Shown here in pieces: positions 22,950-35,554 of a stretch of 64,000 bases of DNA. The notes under the pieces are model-generated. The model did no database searches, was not told the DNA's origin, and saw only the letters and a program-made list of their open reading frames with translations. Position 1 is the first letter of the stretch. Each line of letters begins with the position of its first letter. The translations under genes were made by a program, and so were the position numbers. The DNA comes from Thelephora terrestris. Its lineage: Eukaryota > Basidiomycota > Agaricomycetes > Thelephorales > Thelephoraceae. The stretch is taken from positions 620,001 through 684,000 of the forward strand of contig WIUZ02000019.1 in assembly GCA_015956445.1 (NCBI GenBank). The letters run 5' to 3'.

Positions 22950-24590
22950 TTAGAGAGGCTGGATGTGGGGGAGCGGCCCAACAGGGACGATCTTCTGCGG
23001 ATTGATCTAGCATGCCCACACGTTAACCAAAGCTCTCATACATCGGTCGGAAAGACGACGTACAAAGGGGTGGGACCAGAAGTAGTGAGTCTTGATGTGG
23101 TCAAAGTTCGTCGAATCCTTGAACGCGGGGTTCTTCCAATACAAATCTTTCATCCACCTAACATCCAACGTCAGAACCGACTACGACGCGGTGCGCTCAT
23201 ACCACTGAAACACACAGACCTGTTGATATTCGGGTATCCGTTTCGAATATCGCGAATGTTGCATTTGAAGTGCCTCACGTAGACCGGGTCGAAGCGAACC
23301 TAGACCCGAACGTCTCAGATATCCCCCCTCAAGAAGAAAGAGAAAACAAAGGGCAGAGGGAAAAGCGGCGGGGAAACGCACGATGGTGACCCAGAGCCTG
23401 ATGTCAGCCTCAGTCAGCTGATTGCCGACGAAAAACTCCTTGCCCTCGAGGATCTTCTCGACTTTGTCGAGCGCTTCGAACAATGGATACACGGCTGCCT
23501 CGTACGCTTCTGCCGTGCTCGCGAACCCGGCTTTATAAACCCCATCTGGAAGAAAGGATAAAAACCAAAGTCAACACCCACGCCTCTGGAAAAGAAAGGG
23601 GGGTACTGGACTGTTGATAGTGTCGTAAACCCAGTCGTTGACGCGGTCGATCTCCTCGCGAAGCTCTTTGGGATAAATGTCAATCTTGGCTTCGTCTGCG
23701 GGGATAAGATCGTTGAACTCCGTATTGAATATCCTGATGATCTCCGAGCTCTCGTTGTTCACGATCGTCTCCTTCTTCTTGTCCCAGAGCACGGGGACGG
23801 TGAACCTGTTTTTGGGGTGGTGTGTTACAGGGTTAATGCACGACTAGGATTTGCCGTAAGGGCCGGACGGACCTTCCACCGTAACTTGGGTCGGCCCTAA
23901 GGTACAAATCCTTCACGTGTTCCGCGCCGTACAGCGGATCGACGTCGGCAGCCGGATATTGGTCAACATTCGCGAACGGCCATCCCTTCTCGCCCATACG
24001 AGGGGAGACCACGGTGACAGCTATAAGTAATACAAGACAAATCTCACTTTTTTTTACCCCCATGGAATTAATGAAGTTTGTGACGTACGGATGATCTCAT
24101 CGAGACCCTTGAGCTTTCTGGTAATTAACGTCCTCGTCGCCCAGGCTACACGCGGAGGATACAGGCGTTAGTTCACGTTCTCCCGGTCAGCAGACCGCAC
24201 TCACGGCAAGCGTACGAGACGTAGAGGTGGTAACGATCTAATGACAAAAGTTGAGGTGAATCCGAGAACGGGAGAACGGGATATGTCGGGCATACCCCTT
24301 TCCGGAGAGAATTGGCCGCCTTTTTGGATGTGGTTTCTGAATGAGGAAGGAGCTCTTTTGAACGAACCGTCGCCTTCACGCTTCATGATGTCGATGTTGG
24401 ACTGGCCGGAGACGTCCCGAGACATTTTTGCCGTTCGTTGGCACTTGAGAGTCGGGAGGAGAAGCGTTCTTAGGGGAGCGAGCCCGACAATGGGTGCTTT
24501 ATCAGCCCCTTGGGTACAGATGCTTATCAATCTGGAGGGTCTAGCGGAGGTCACGATCCCCCTCAGTGACCGAGAGAGTGGGAAAAACAT
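22950..24590 (-). CDS. Glutathionyl-hydroquinone reductase (ECM4/Xi-class GST)
   Basis: Reduces glutathionylated hydroquinones, a step in quinone detoxification. Exons on the minus strand: 24296-24590, 24205-24237, 24089-24145, 23873-24020, 23612-23805, 23382-23545, 23220-23299, 23064-23157 and 22950-23006 (TAA). All junctions join in frame. The N-terminal thioredoxin-fold part has the family motif YHLYVSYACPWATRT with the catalytic Cys in CPWA; the helical part has NQLTEADIRLWVT, then FKCNIRDIRNGYPNINRW. With the ATG at 24590 the protein has about 55 extra residues, basic and Ser-rich, resembling a mitochondrial presequence; an internal ATG at 24425 would give the usual cytosolic form. The upstream WD40 gene stops only 31 bp before the longer start, which makes the shorter start plausible for some transcripts. 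Family identity is secure; the start is not. Confidence 0.92.
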
Positions 24591-24621
24591 TCCAAAGTAA
24601 GGACGTGGGATGAATCAAAAG

Positions 24622-26304
24622 CTACAAGATCGTTTGATGGCAAAGCGCCGGACCAGTTGAATACCAAAAATGAAGGCCGCAGCGGTCTTCGACCAACTGC
24701 ACGTCTGATACGCCCTCATCGAACCTCGCGTTCAACAATCCCACGTTCATCCCGCTGACGGTCTCCACCTCGGGACCGCCCAATCGTTGCCCGTTTAAGA
24801 GGGACCACGCCCGAATGACGTTGTCTTGTCCAGCGGCGAAAATGAATCGTTCGGAAGGATCCATAGCTAGCGCCTGCACACGGCATTTAGTAAGAGTTGG
24901 CTGTTTTCGGAACCTTTATTACTGACGAGCTTTTGGCTGTACGAATTCACGTGGCCGAGGAATGAAGTAACGGGAGCGGATTCGATCGGGAACCTGAGGT
25001 CGAAGAGTTCGAGTCGACCGTCTATGCTGCTGACCAACAGACGGTCTTGTCCCATTGTTCGCAAATGCGTGATAGAACTTGATTTGTACCGATCGGACAG
25101 AAGTGGTTTTTGGTTGCGAGACCACGTTCTGGTGTCCCATCTTACAATTATGCCGCCGCGGGTGCCTGTGTATACAAGGTTCTGAAGGAAGAAGATCAGT
25201 GAGACAAGGGCATCAAACAGGCGGGGGAAGGGAGCGAATGAAACGCACCGGCTCTTGATAGATTGCCAGCACGTCCGAAGATGTATGTAAGGGGTGGAAG
25301 CCAACGGAAGCATTCACGTCAGGAATGTAGATTCCTTTGCCATGCATGCCTGGGTGGAGATAGTCACGAGTGTCTCGAATGAGAGGTGGCTTTGAAAGCT
25401 TACCCAATGCCAAGCTGTTGCCCATCAAGTGAGAAGTCCAGACGTCGTAGATAGACTTGGGTCCAGGAGTGAGAATAAACGACCTGTGGTCAAGTCAGAC
25501 ATTTGTCAAAAGGTCACCGGTCATATGTGACTTACTCCGAAGTTGCTGCGTTTTGAACGACGATTTTGCAAGGTGATCCGAAAGTTGTCGCCCTATGACC
25601 AGTACCTCTTGTGTTGGCCACAAGACGTAAAGATCAACGGGTAAGAACTCACACAGAGAGCGTTCCAGAAGAACTGATGGAGGAAATCTACAGAGAATGA
25701 GGAGAAATTTTCAACAAAGGATGCACGGATCTCACACGCGAAGGCAGTTTGAGCTCTCTCGTTGGGGCAACGTCACCATTACCCAAGGAATAAAGCCAGC
25801 AATTGGCATCACTGATTACAGTATAGGTGCGGTCATCTTGCAGTTGGATGATCTAAGGCGTGATTCGCGACGGGGATGCTGACTTGGGATGGGGGCGGAT
25901 GACTGACATTGAAAGCGTTTATAGGACCCGGTGTGAGGAAAGCGTCAGAAAGCGGCGGGATTGGCGCCTTTACGATCTGGGAGCATAAAATTTGGCTGGC
26001 GGCGGGAGAACGATGATCAACGCCCAATAAATCAGAGGGTGTATCTTCAATAGACGCACTGGTGGAGTCGAGATAGTCGTGAGAAAGACGAGGGGATTCG
26101 TCCCACGATGTTGGTACTGCGATAGACAGATGTAATCACGGGAGCTTTTGGAGAATTGGGGACTTGTAGCGGCTGATGCCGCTGAGGGGGAAAGTGAGGA
26201 TGCAACGGGGATGGGGCGGAGGTAGTCGTGGAACGTGATGGGAGGTGAAAGTAGCGATTTTTTTGAGGGTCCCAGTAGAAACCGGGGAGGTCTCGTGGAG
26301 GCAT
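24622..26304 (-). CDS. DCAF4/WDR21-like WD40 protein
   Basis: Probable substrate receptor of a DDB1-CUL4 ubiquitin ligase, or a related WD40 scaffold. The protein starts MPPRDLPGFYWDPQKNRYF at 26304, the PG-Y-D-x-x-KNRYF opening found in DCAF4. Later exons encode SFILTPGPKSIYDVW (near 25470), a WD segment GGIIVRWDTR and LFDLR followed by GHVNSY (24.95-25.2 kb), and the last repeat FAAGQDNVIRAWSLLNG, which matches the DCAF4 AVGQDxxxRIWSL segment. TAG at 24622-24624. An upstream in-frame open stretch to 26601 exists, but the conserved motif argues for the ATG at 26304. Several introns in 25.2-26.1 kb were not resolved. It lies head to head with the RA-PH gene and immediately upstream of the reductase gene on the same strand. 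Confidence 0.8.
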
Positions 26305-26867
26305 GATCGTCGTCAAGATGCCTCGGTCATGCGCCGCGAGGATGAGGAAGCGTGGGACGGGAAATGCACGACCGACGAAAGCCGACGTTGTGTCGTTCGT
26401 CGAGACCGGCAAGATTGCCGCCGTAGATCTAAATTGCCAACCGACGTGGAAACGACTGAAAAAAAAAAGAGAGAGGGTTGTTTTCGAAAGCTGAAACTCT
26501 GATTGAAAAGATTTACTTGCAGATATTTCGAGGTGGTTGAGGAGAGGGTGGAATGAACGACTGTTTCGATCACAGCATAGGCCCCCCTTGTACCGTCCCA
26601 TCGACTTCTTGAATACGTTTGTAGTCCCCGAACTTTAAGGTGGGATGGAATTGGTATTCATTCTGGAGGGGGAACTGCCGTCAATGTGCGTTTGCGTGGA
26701 TAAGGTATTTACAGAACTTTCCACTCATCGGATTGGTTATATGTAACCGTCTTACGTCTGGGGTTCTCCCCCCACATCCCTCTGCTTATTTTTTTCTTCA
26801 GGTTTTTTGTCCACACTCGTCTCTGTTGCTCTCCTGCAGGTCGTCCTCCCAGTTGTGTTTCCCAGAG
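26305..26867. promoter_or_regulatory. Divergent promoter region between the DCAF4-like and RA-PH genes
   Basis: This 560-bp region lies between two divergently transcribed genes and should contain both promoters. On the plus strand a pyrimidine-rich run ending TCCTGCAG at 26829-26839 could be the acceptor of an intron in the 5' leader of the RA-PH gene. An A-rich run (26460-26470) lies on the other side. I saw no clear TATA box. Confidence 0.4.
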
Positions 26868-29800
26868 ATGCCACGCAAGCGGAGGCAGTCGCTTCAAGCG
26901 CTCTTCATTCCACCCTTCCTCCAGAGCTCGGCTACCAACAGATCCAGGTCTCATTCCGATACCGGACAGAGCCAGCTTGTCACCATCAACAGCCCCACCA
27001 CTCCAACCACCACCACCGTTCCCCAAGCCCAACCTCAACACTCGCCCCAGTTGGATCCATTCTCTCAGGCTCTTTATTCCTTCGCCTCAACCGACAATGT
27101 AGTCTCACTTGACTCGTCCTACAACGACCTCCTCGACACCGACCCCTTCGCAAACCTGGTCACATCCCCGCGTTCCCCGACTAAGCAAGAGAAACCTCTC
27201 CCACGGCTTCCCTCTCTTGGCGCTGTTCTCTCTACCCCGCGTTCGCCTCTTTCGCCAGCCGAGCTTCGCGCGCAACCGCACTCTACCGCCGGGATCAAAT
27301 ATGCCTCCGTCACAACTCCCTCTTCACCCGTCTCGGGCCCCTACAACCTCCCCCCTTCTCCAGCACGTCCTGCGTACACAAGACCCGTCTTCAAGTCCAC
27401 CCCTTCATTGCCAACATTGCGAGCTCTGTCGCAAGGTCAATATGTTCCGACGCGTAAAGTGAGTTGATACTCTGATCGGTCTTACGCCCCATTACGCCAT
27501 GTTCTCACCTTCCCTCATGACCTCGATAGATACGTAAGGGCCGCGTTGGTGCTACTCTTCCGATCGAGCCTTGGAATCAATCCGATGCCCCCGACCCGAT
27601 ATTGGAAGAGTCCTGGCTCTCGTCGCTTGATGTCCCCCACCCGTCGGAACCCCCATCTCCTCCGCCTGATCGCATCCGCGCAACTGACAATGTAATCATT
27701 TATTCGGGGGGTTTCAACGACTCGTCAGAGGACATCGTCTCCTCAACCAACCCCCCGGTCCAACCGGAGGCCGATTACAGGATTCCGAATTCCCTTTCGA
27801 GACATCCGTCTGATCCTTCCTTTGGCTCGGCGTGGGATGATGGACTTTCCTCGCTGTCTTCGTTTACAGCAGAGTCTGAGTCTGATTTTCACAGCCCTAC
27901 CTGGAGCTCGTTCTCCCGTCGGAGCTCTGGCCATGGCAACACTTCCAGTGTCTTCGAACCCCCCTCGCGCCCTTATTCTCTCGTCGGTGCGCTAGACTCG
28001 GGCGCTGACCTCTCCCGTTCAAACTCCCATTCTTCTGCTTCATTCTCAGACGAGGACTTGGATTCATCGCCTAACCCTGACAGCACAACTCCCGTCCCAT
28101 ACGTTTCTGGAGACTTCCGCCCCGGTACTTCTGTGGAAACAATCCGACCCTCGCCTTCACAGCTCTTGGGTCTTAGGCTAAGCGAGCGTTCGTCTTCACA
28201 AGGCCACTATGTCGAACGGTCACCCTCCTCTTCCCGATCTTCGTCGATCTCCCCTTCAGAGACCAGACCCGTCACTCCGAATCCTTCCGAATCTTCTTAC
28301 CTTTCAACAGAGGCATCCGACGAGGACGATATCTCGTATGATTTTCCAGCTGACGATCAAGAAGACGGCCACCCAGATGGCTCCGAGGTCGAGACCGTAT
28401 GCGACGACCATGGTCTGCTAACGGGTAGTCCCGATGACGCGAAGGGGGATCCATCTTCGGCAAACTCCGAAGAACCCGAGGACGTAGGAGGTTCGTCGGG
28501 TCACAATGGCGGTGGGAGATATACGAGCACCAGTCCGAACGTGTACGGCTACGGTGGCCTTGGCGGTCGGTCTCCTGGAAGTCGCGGTACAGGCGGTGGA
28601 GGTGCCTCCGGTTCTGGCGGTGGACGGGACGGAGACGGGAGACGACCGTCCAAACCCTCCATGCCTCTCGACGAGACGGAGGAAGAAGAAGATTCCGACT
28701 CGACGGACGAGGACGAGCCTCCGACCAGCCCCACTCGATTCGCTATCCCCGTCAGGAAACAACCCTCGGACGAAGACGACGTGCCGCTCGCCCGCTCGAT
28801 TCCCACCGCTTTGAAGGCTCAAAAGTCCATCAGGAAGCAGGTAAAGGAGGAGAGCGTTCAAAGGAGGCAAGAAAGGGCGATGCGGATGCAAGCCAAGATG
28901 CGGAATGTCTCCGGCGGTACTCAGTCCGCTGGGCCAACAACTAGCGCGTTCCAGCACGAGCAAACGTCTCCCCCACGGATTTCTACCAGGACTCAAACTC
29001 TACCCCTACCTGCGGCGACTCATCGGTCTCCTTTTGTTGTGGATGACTTGACGAAGAAGTTGATGGACGTTCAGGCTTCTATGACCGGTCCGAATAACCA
29101 CGAACTTCATCGGTCTGGGACGAGGGTATCACATCATCACAACCAGGAACCTGGCCCTTCATCTAAGTCACGACGCCCCTCGCAAGATTTACCTCGATCT
29201 CCACCTCCCGCACCTGCACACCCCATCCACGAAACTTTCCAAAAACCCACATTAAGACCTATGCGATCTTTTCACCGTCCTATGAAGACCCTACAGCCAG
29301 ATTCCCACGAACCACTCCCGGCTTTGGAGTCGGGAAGTGCCGGTGCTACCCGCTCACGAACTGTTCGAAGACCTCAGACGGGCGATCCGACCGTCAACCA
29401 GCCCTCTTTTGCTAATGCTCCCCTTCGAAGGACTAGGTCAAGCAAGCTACAGAATCAGCCAAGGCTCATCGACGAAGACCACGAACCTTCGGGTCGACCC
29501 TCTTCGTCCCGCCCGTCTGCAGAGATTCCTGTCGAATCTAGGAGTCATTGGAGCGAAAAGGCGGCAGCACTACCTCCAGTTCCTCCCGTTCCTACGTACG
29601 ATATGCTGCTCAAGCAAAAGTCTGGAGAGGCTTGGCAACAAAAGGTTTTCGTTGGTGATATGCAGAGGTCAACTCTCGTGGACGTTGGCGCGGCCACTAC
29701 CGCTCAGGACATCATTGACGCGATGGAGAGTCGGGGCGAGATGGGCCCATACGATCCTAGCAACAACGGAGGGAAGGGGTGGATGCTGTTTGAGCTCGCA

Positions 29801-30639
29801 CAGGATTTCGGGATGGGTACGCGTTTCCTTCTCGTGAATCTGGTTTCACATCAGCCGAACTTGGATATCTGCAGAACGACCGATCCGGAGTTTTGAAGTC
29901 CTTGCTGACATCAGGGCCTCTTGGAACACAGACAGGACTGTGAATACACTCCTCCTCAAGAGAACCGCTTTGAGTGCGCGATTGTCTGTGCAGGTGAGAG
30001 AGGATGGCCCTCTCGTGGTTTTTTTCCCGCAATGGTGCTGATTTGCGTTTTGTGGTCAGGCTCTACCCTCTGCCTCGCCTAAGCATCACGGTTACCTCGA
30101 GTGCGAGGTGAAGCGGGGAAAATGGTCGAAACGATGGGTGGAGCTCCGGGACAATAGCCTCTGGCTCTCGAAACGCGATAACGGCAAAGACGAAGCGTTC
30201 CTCTGCAAGCTCACCAACTTTGACGTCTACTCTGTGACGAGAGTGATGAAGACCCCGAAGCCGTTCGTGTTCGCCGTTAAATCGACGGAGAATTTGTCGC
30301 TGTTCGAGAACACTGCAGACTATCTGCACACGTTTTGTTGTAAGGAGAAGGATGGGTTGGAGTGGATGATGAACATACTTCTTGCTCGAGTGAGTAGTTT
30401 TTATCCTGTCCGTGATGGACCCATGAACTGAACCTATCTTGAAGTCGTACGTTTACTACCAAGGAAGATTGCCCCCACCCAAGCCCGCCGGTGCTTCGCT
30501 CTCTCGTGCGGGTACCCGCCGTGGTCAGAGCAAGCCCGCGCAGACTCTGGTCTCGCTCCCTCCCACTCCAACTGTACAGACTGCACCTGCGAAGGCAGTG
30601 TTCGAGCCCGGTTCCTTATTAGCCGCACGGATGATGTGA
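26868..30639 (+). CDS. Large Ras-association (RA) plus PH domain protein
   Basis: Probable cortical or membrane adaptor that binds a small Ras-like GTPase and phosphoinositides. Exons: 26868-27458, 27530-29816, 29875-29993, 30060-30389, 30445-30639, all in frame. The first 850 or so residues are disordered and rich in Ser/Pro with acidic runs (around 28680-28720) and a Gly-rich patch (28540-28640). The RA domain spans the end of exon 2 and exon 3 (STLVDVGAATTAQDIIDAM through TLLLKR). The PH domain fills exon 4, from HHGYLECEVKRGKWSKRWVE to KDGLEWMMNILL, with the Trp of the final helix present. A short Pro/Arg-rich tail follows. The RA-PH order resembles the MRL family (RIAM/lamellipodin) of animals; orthology is an inference. 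The start at MPRKRRQSLQ is chosen because upstream sequence looks like leader. Confidence 0.87.
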
Positions 30640-31735
30640 AGAGTATCGTATGTATCATTTGATCACTAGTTCTTAATCTTCCCCGAACCCTCGAACCGTT
30701 CGTTTCATCCATTCCCTTCTAATCGTGATTTCCTCGGCGGGTTTGTTCGATCCTATTGGACCCTCTATCCACCGAGGGACTGTTCTCTTTCTTTCTTTTG
30801 TCTAGCCCCCCCATTTTCCGTCGGTCCTTATAGGAATCCCATCTCTCGCGTCACTCGTTTCTTTTTCTTGGGAAGGGGCGTACTACCCTCTCTACTGTGG
30901 TGCAACTCTTTTTTCTTCTTTTCTTTCCCAATCATCTCCAACGTTACTGTCTTATTATTATTATTCCTACGTACGTACCACGATGTTGTCGGCCCCACAA
31001 ACAGTTGTATTAGAAAGGTTTTTTTACATGACGAGCGTTTGTCAGTTTTGTAGCCCTGTTTGTCATACTCACCACTTCCTTGAGACTGCCCGGCGCCTGG
31101 CTACTATTCACCGTTCCGTGTGAGCTGAAGATGACCTTCCTCCCGCAGTAGAAAAGCCTGGGGTGGTGGTGAGCTGGAAACGAACCCAAGAGAGGGGTGA
31201 GCATCCATCGGGGGAACAAATCCATATGATCCGTGGCGGAACCCAGAGGCCTAGTACTCGTTTTACACAGCCAGGTGGCAATACTCAGAACGGCGACGGA
31301 GGGTACAACAGTGTGGGTTTGGAGGAGGGAGAGAAATATCCCACTGCTATCGAGGTCATCCAGAGTATAATGACTGTGCTGAAGACCAACATGAATACAA
31401 TGACGTCGTGATCAGGTGAGGCCTGCCGACACCAGGTCAAAGCCTTGCAAGCACTTGAACAAACCGCAAAGTTCTAGCGAGCACTGCACGAAACCTCGCG
31501 AGGGGTGAACCGTTGCGACCACGATCACACCGTCGGGTTACACACCAAAGACGAAGTCTGCTATTACCCACCCAACACATCTACATCCCAACGAGGCAAG
31601 ATTGAATCATCAAATCAGGTGAGAGGCGGTGTAGCTGATGCTGCGTCCTGTGCCACCCCCCTAACTATTTCGAAGTAGTCCAACCGTGTTTCTTGAAAGA
31701 GGCAACAGGAGACCGCCCCCGGGACAGATGTAACC
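30640..31735. other. Intergenic region between two convergent genes
   Basis: This 1.1-kb segment lies between the stop of the RA-PH gene (+) and the stop of the SRPK-like kinase (-), so it should contain both 3' untranslated regions. It has T-rich runs at 30780-30960, including an ATTATTATTATT stretch near 30955-30967. No coding frame with recognisable motifs was found. Confidence 0.5.
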
Positions 31736-33422
31736 TTACAGAATATCCTTGAAGGCGGGGTCAAGCAGGGCCTCCGCCGCGCGGGGCCTCTTGGTGGGAT
31801 CGAGAGCCAGGAAAGTCCGCATGACTCTCACGAAGGCGGAAATTTCGTCAGCACCATTGCTGTGGACGGTTAATCCGTTCACCGCGGATTCAATGGGTGT
31901 CAATTCGGCGCTCCCCGCAGTCGCCCGCTTCAACATGTCTAAGAAAAATGGACAAAGGTGAGTATGTGTGACAGGAGACGCGTTCGGGGTGGTATTTTTT
32001 CCTTGCCTTCGAGATCGTATTGGTTTCCTTGAATCTCGCATCGCATCGATCCGACGTCGTCATGATTTTGACCGGTACGTTGAGTCATCTGCGCAAGATG
32101 AACGATATCGCGAGGTATATTATCCACGGCTTCGGGGTGGAAAAGCCAACTACCGATTGCGAACTCGTACATCTAGGGGAGGTGTTGTTAGGAAAGCGCG
32201 TAGGAGGGTAGGTGAAAAGAAAACGGTCATACCATGCACCCGAGACTCCATATATCGATCGCGGGACCCCACTCAAGACCGAGGATGACCTCAGGTGCAC
32301 GAAGAGCATAGGGCTGCACTACTTTACTCAGGTGTTTCCCTTTGAGGTGAGCTGCGGAACACTCGTATTCAATATATGGTTGAAATCGTTGTTAACGTCG
32401 TGCCAACGCACCATGCCCCAGATCCGCGATAACCCAGTGCAGTTCAACTGGTTTACCTGCGTTCAGTTTGAAATGAATGGGAGCCGAGACAACCGGGTGA
32501 AACGGAATTAAGTCTGGCGGGATTGTCTTCGAAAACCCATACATCCGGGCCGGATCTTTAGAAAGTTCGCGCGTGACGATGTTGTCCAGATCAGACGGTC
32601 GTAGAAGGATGTTCCCAGGTTTCAAGTCTGTCACACAGTCAGACATCACTGGCAGATGACAAGCGACAAAGGATGAACAGGACATACCGGCGTGAATCAC
32701 ATCACACTCATCGTGAAGATACTCCAAACCTTTCAAAACGTGTCTCGTCAGGCGCAAGATAAATCTGAGAGGAAGCCGCGGGTCATCGAGTTGACTTTGC
32801 AAACCCGGAACGTTGTAGCTCAGCACATCAGTGACGAGGCAAACGTGTTGACCGACGAAACTCTCAAAGGTAAAATCGTGGAAGAGGCGGATGACGTGAG
32901 CGGCCCCGCGATGAAGAGGCGATGCGTTTGCGACCTTTCGAAGTAGTTCAAGTTCTGCGAGCCGTTCCTCTTTAATTTCCTTCGATGCATAGGCTGTTAG
33001 GACCTTGATTGCAACATGGCGATCCTCTCTGGTTTATTGGTATCAGCTGTTTGTCGATAGGGAACCGACATTTTCCGCGGAGCGTACTTGTGGTCTCTCG
33101 CCAACCACACACTCGAATGTCCGCCCCAACCGAGCTTTCTGGTGATGACATACCGCCCCTCTTCGAAAAATTCGCTAATTCGCAGTGGGTAGTAGCCGCC
33201 ACCCTCGTCAGCGGTCGATGTGAGGTCCTCTTCTGGCCCCCTGACTGCTTTAAATGTTCGGCGGGTTTGTATGGGAGATGAGGGTACATTGTGGGCGAGG
33301 TGTTGCTGAGGTGACGCGGTACTATTTGAAAACCAGGTGAGAGAGCACCGGAGAGTAGGGCGCGCGAGGTTCCTGTTCTGTGAGAACCAACGTGAGATAG
33401 GAGCGTAGGGGAGCAGAACCAA
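31736..33422 (-). CDS. SRPK-like Ser/Thr protein kinase (N-terminus unresolved)
   Basis: Predicted protein kinase of the SRPK group, whose members phosphorylate SR-type proteins. The body encodes a complete kinase: YYPLRISEFF and GWGGHSSVWLARD (Gly loop), VAIKVL (ATP lysine), VIHADLKPGNILL with an intron inside the catalytic loop, IADLGHA (DLG instead of DFG, typical of SRPKs), QPYALRAPEVILG, IDIWSLGCM and a C-terminal DPTKRPRA motif. The stop is TAG at 31736-31738... read on the minus strand. The open frame continues upstream to 33422 but its first codon is TTG and no in-frame ATG occurs before the kinase domain, so the true start must lie in an upstream exon I could not place. The upstream stretch is rich in Arg, Ser and Thr with few acidic residues. 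SRPK-like genes are expanded in Agaricomycetes; the substrate is unknown. Confidence 0.85.
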
Positions 33423-34012
33423 GGGTTTTTAGGGTCGCTCTGTTCCAGGATAGGTACAGTATCCTGCGGGTCCCCTGTTCTAGTCCGCCGCGCCAGTTGG
33501 ATTCAGCTGGATCGCGGCAAGCGCGATCGGTGATCTGGTGGCAGATCTCACATCGCGATCAGGGCCGGATGGAGCCGAGACCACAGACTGAAGCACTTGC
33601 GGGAGTGAAACTTTCATGCAACTTCCCAATGAGATCGCACCACATAAGCTTTTTCAAAGAAAGACGATCCAGTTTGTCACAACTACCACCCGGCGGTCGG
33701 ATCTTGAAGTTATCGCGTTCCTAAGTGGGGGGCTCGAAGCGCGCGGGGAAATACGAGTTGTCCAACGGACTCTCTCAGACTCTCAGTGATCCATATCCAA
33801 ACTCCCAATTGTTTCGTTACACCTACACGCCGTCGCCAATACACATAAATGTATTAGATGTTATACGATATCAGTGTCTTGGTTTTCTTATGTCATAACG
33901 TCATGAAATAAAAGATACATAGCGGATTGAAGGGAATGATGGGAGAAAGTGGGGGGGGATGAAGTAAAAGGGGTGGCAAAAAGGCAAGGAACCGTGAAAG
34001 ACAGTGATCACA
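33423..34012. other. Intergenic region
   Basis: This 590-bp segment lies upstream of the SRPK-like kinase and downstream of the TAPR1-like gene. It may contain the missing first exon of the kinase; an ATG on the minus strand at 33618-33616 opens a 44-codon frame, but no convincing splice to the kinase was found. An AT-rich stretch at 33840-33920 fits a 3' untranslated region. Nothing else was recognised. Confidence 0.35.
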
Positions 34013-35036
34013 TCACCTTCGAGCCACTCGTTTGCGCTCACGACCATCTTCCAGTTCTACCTCCATTGGGTCACCGGACGGAAAAATCATGGAAGGGGCA
34101 CCGGCGCTATTTGAGGCGTTCATGCTCCTCGTGCTTCTCGTGCGCCGCCTTGAAGACGGAGTTTGAGAAGGAATGACTGGTGATGTTGCCGTAGAGGAAT
34201 CCATCATCATCATGACTGCATGTCTACGCTTGGCGCCAGTGACGAGAGGTTCGACCTGGTTCGACATGGCGGAAAACGCGAAAGGACTAGCATCGGTCGA
34301 AACCGGTTCAAAGGTTGCGACCGCCTGCGGGGTGGGTGACTCCTTTCTTCGCTTCCCAAGCAAGAAACCGGTTGAATGGGACGGAGGTAGAGAGGGACGA
34401 GATTCGGAAGGGGAAGGAGAGGATGGTTGAGTCGCAAGATGCACAGATGTCCGACCGGGTGGGGAATTTGGAGTCACCAATCCCCCTACAACCTGAGGAC
34501 ACGGGCCAAATCAACTTAGTTGACATGTGGGTGGGAGGATCTCAAAGAGTCCACTCACTTGACGCTTTGTTCGAGACTGTGGCTTCGGGCCGCTTTGGGG
34601 TGTTGGGGGATCTTTCTCTTTTTCCTTCTGCTCTTCCTCGTCTTCCTCCTCCTCCCGAGACTTGATTGCATCACAACGGGCTTCGACCCAGTCCATGATC
34701 CTTCCAACAGACATTGGGTTCTCACCCGCGTGATCTCCACCCGCGGAAACACCCTGCTGAATCATGGCGAGGATATCTTGACAGGCGGCGACGTATCCAG
34801 AGTTGTAAGCCCGCTTAGACGTCTGCCGAGAGGAGCGGTAGAGGGTAGTGATACTAAGAGCGGCCGCTGTGAAAGGCAAAGGAAGTCGTTCCCTTTGTTA
34901 GCTCCCGGGGTGAGGGTTGGATTCAGCTAATAAGATCGTTACCTTTGAAGTTGTTGAGAAGATCCTTTTCCGCGTTGGCAAGATTCGAGTTTGGGAGCGA
35001 GCTTGCGAGAGTGTTGAGATTGAGGGTGGATTCCAT
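34013..35036 (-). CDS. TAPR1/HAPSTR1-like (DUF4588) protein
   Basis: Small, mostly disordered nuclear-type protein. Exon 1 (34943-35036) ends in LLNNFK; exon 2 (34559-34866) starts AAALSITTLYRSSRQTSKRA and continues GYVAACQDILAMIQQG, a helical segment I associate with the TAPR1-like/DUF4588 family (human C16orf72). It then runs into an acidic Glu/Lys-rich stretch. The C-terminal exon encodes AKRRHAVMMMMDSS and ends in RERKRVARR, a basic nuclear-localisation-like tail, with the stop at 34013-34015. The junction between exons 2 and 3 is uncertain: joining at an AG near 34517 keeps the frame but gives an unusually short intron of about 44 nt. Family assignment rests on the helical segment and is moderately sure; molecular function is poorly known. 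Confidence 0.65.
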
Positions 35037-35554
35037 TTTCGTTAGTCGTCAGTCGTGGTCAAAGTGGAAGATGTGTAGGTCCGTTCAACCCGATCGGAAA
35101 ACGATGTTACCGTTCTTCTCGGCACAATCACATCCCAGTGCTCACCCAGGCCACTCTCCATCTCCCTGCAATCTCGCTATTAGCAACTTGGGTGTTAAAG
35201 GGATCGCCCGTTCTTGGAGTTTTTTCTCTCTATTTTTCGAACAGGGCTGTGCTTCTGGTTCCCTCTGACCCCAACCCTCGTGTTGCAGGCGTCGGAAAAA
35301 TCTACCACATATTTGGCCCATCCTGGCTTTTCGAGACCTCGTAATGCTCTCGACCCCCTCGACGGGGCCCCGAATCTCCGGATATCCTCTATGATGGCCT
35401 CATGAGATCCAGCAGTTTTTTTCCGATCGGAAGTTCTTCGCCCCAAATAACCGTTGGCGGTAGAGGGCTCGCACAAAACAATTTCTGAATGCGATGGTTG
35501 ATACCAACAAGAGCAACAGATCTCGGGCTCTAGAACGGGCCACCTGCGGCTCGT

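Noticed and set aside
28680-28720. Acidic run in the RA-PH protein as a transcription activation domain
   Set aside because: The protein has RA and PH domains and no DNA-binding domain; acidic low-complexity stretches are common in such scaffolds.
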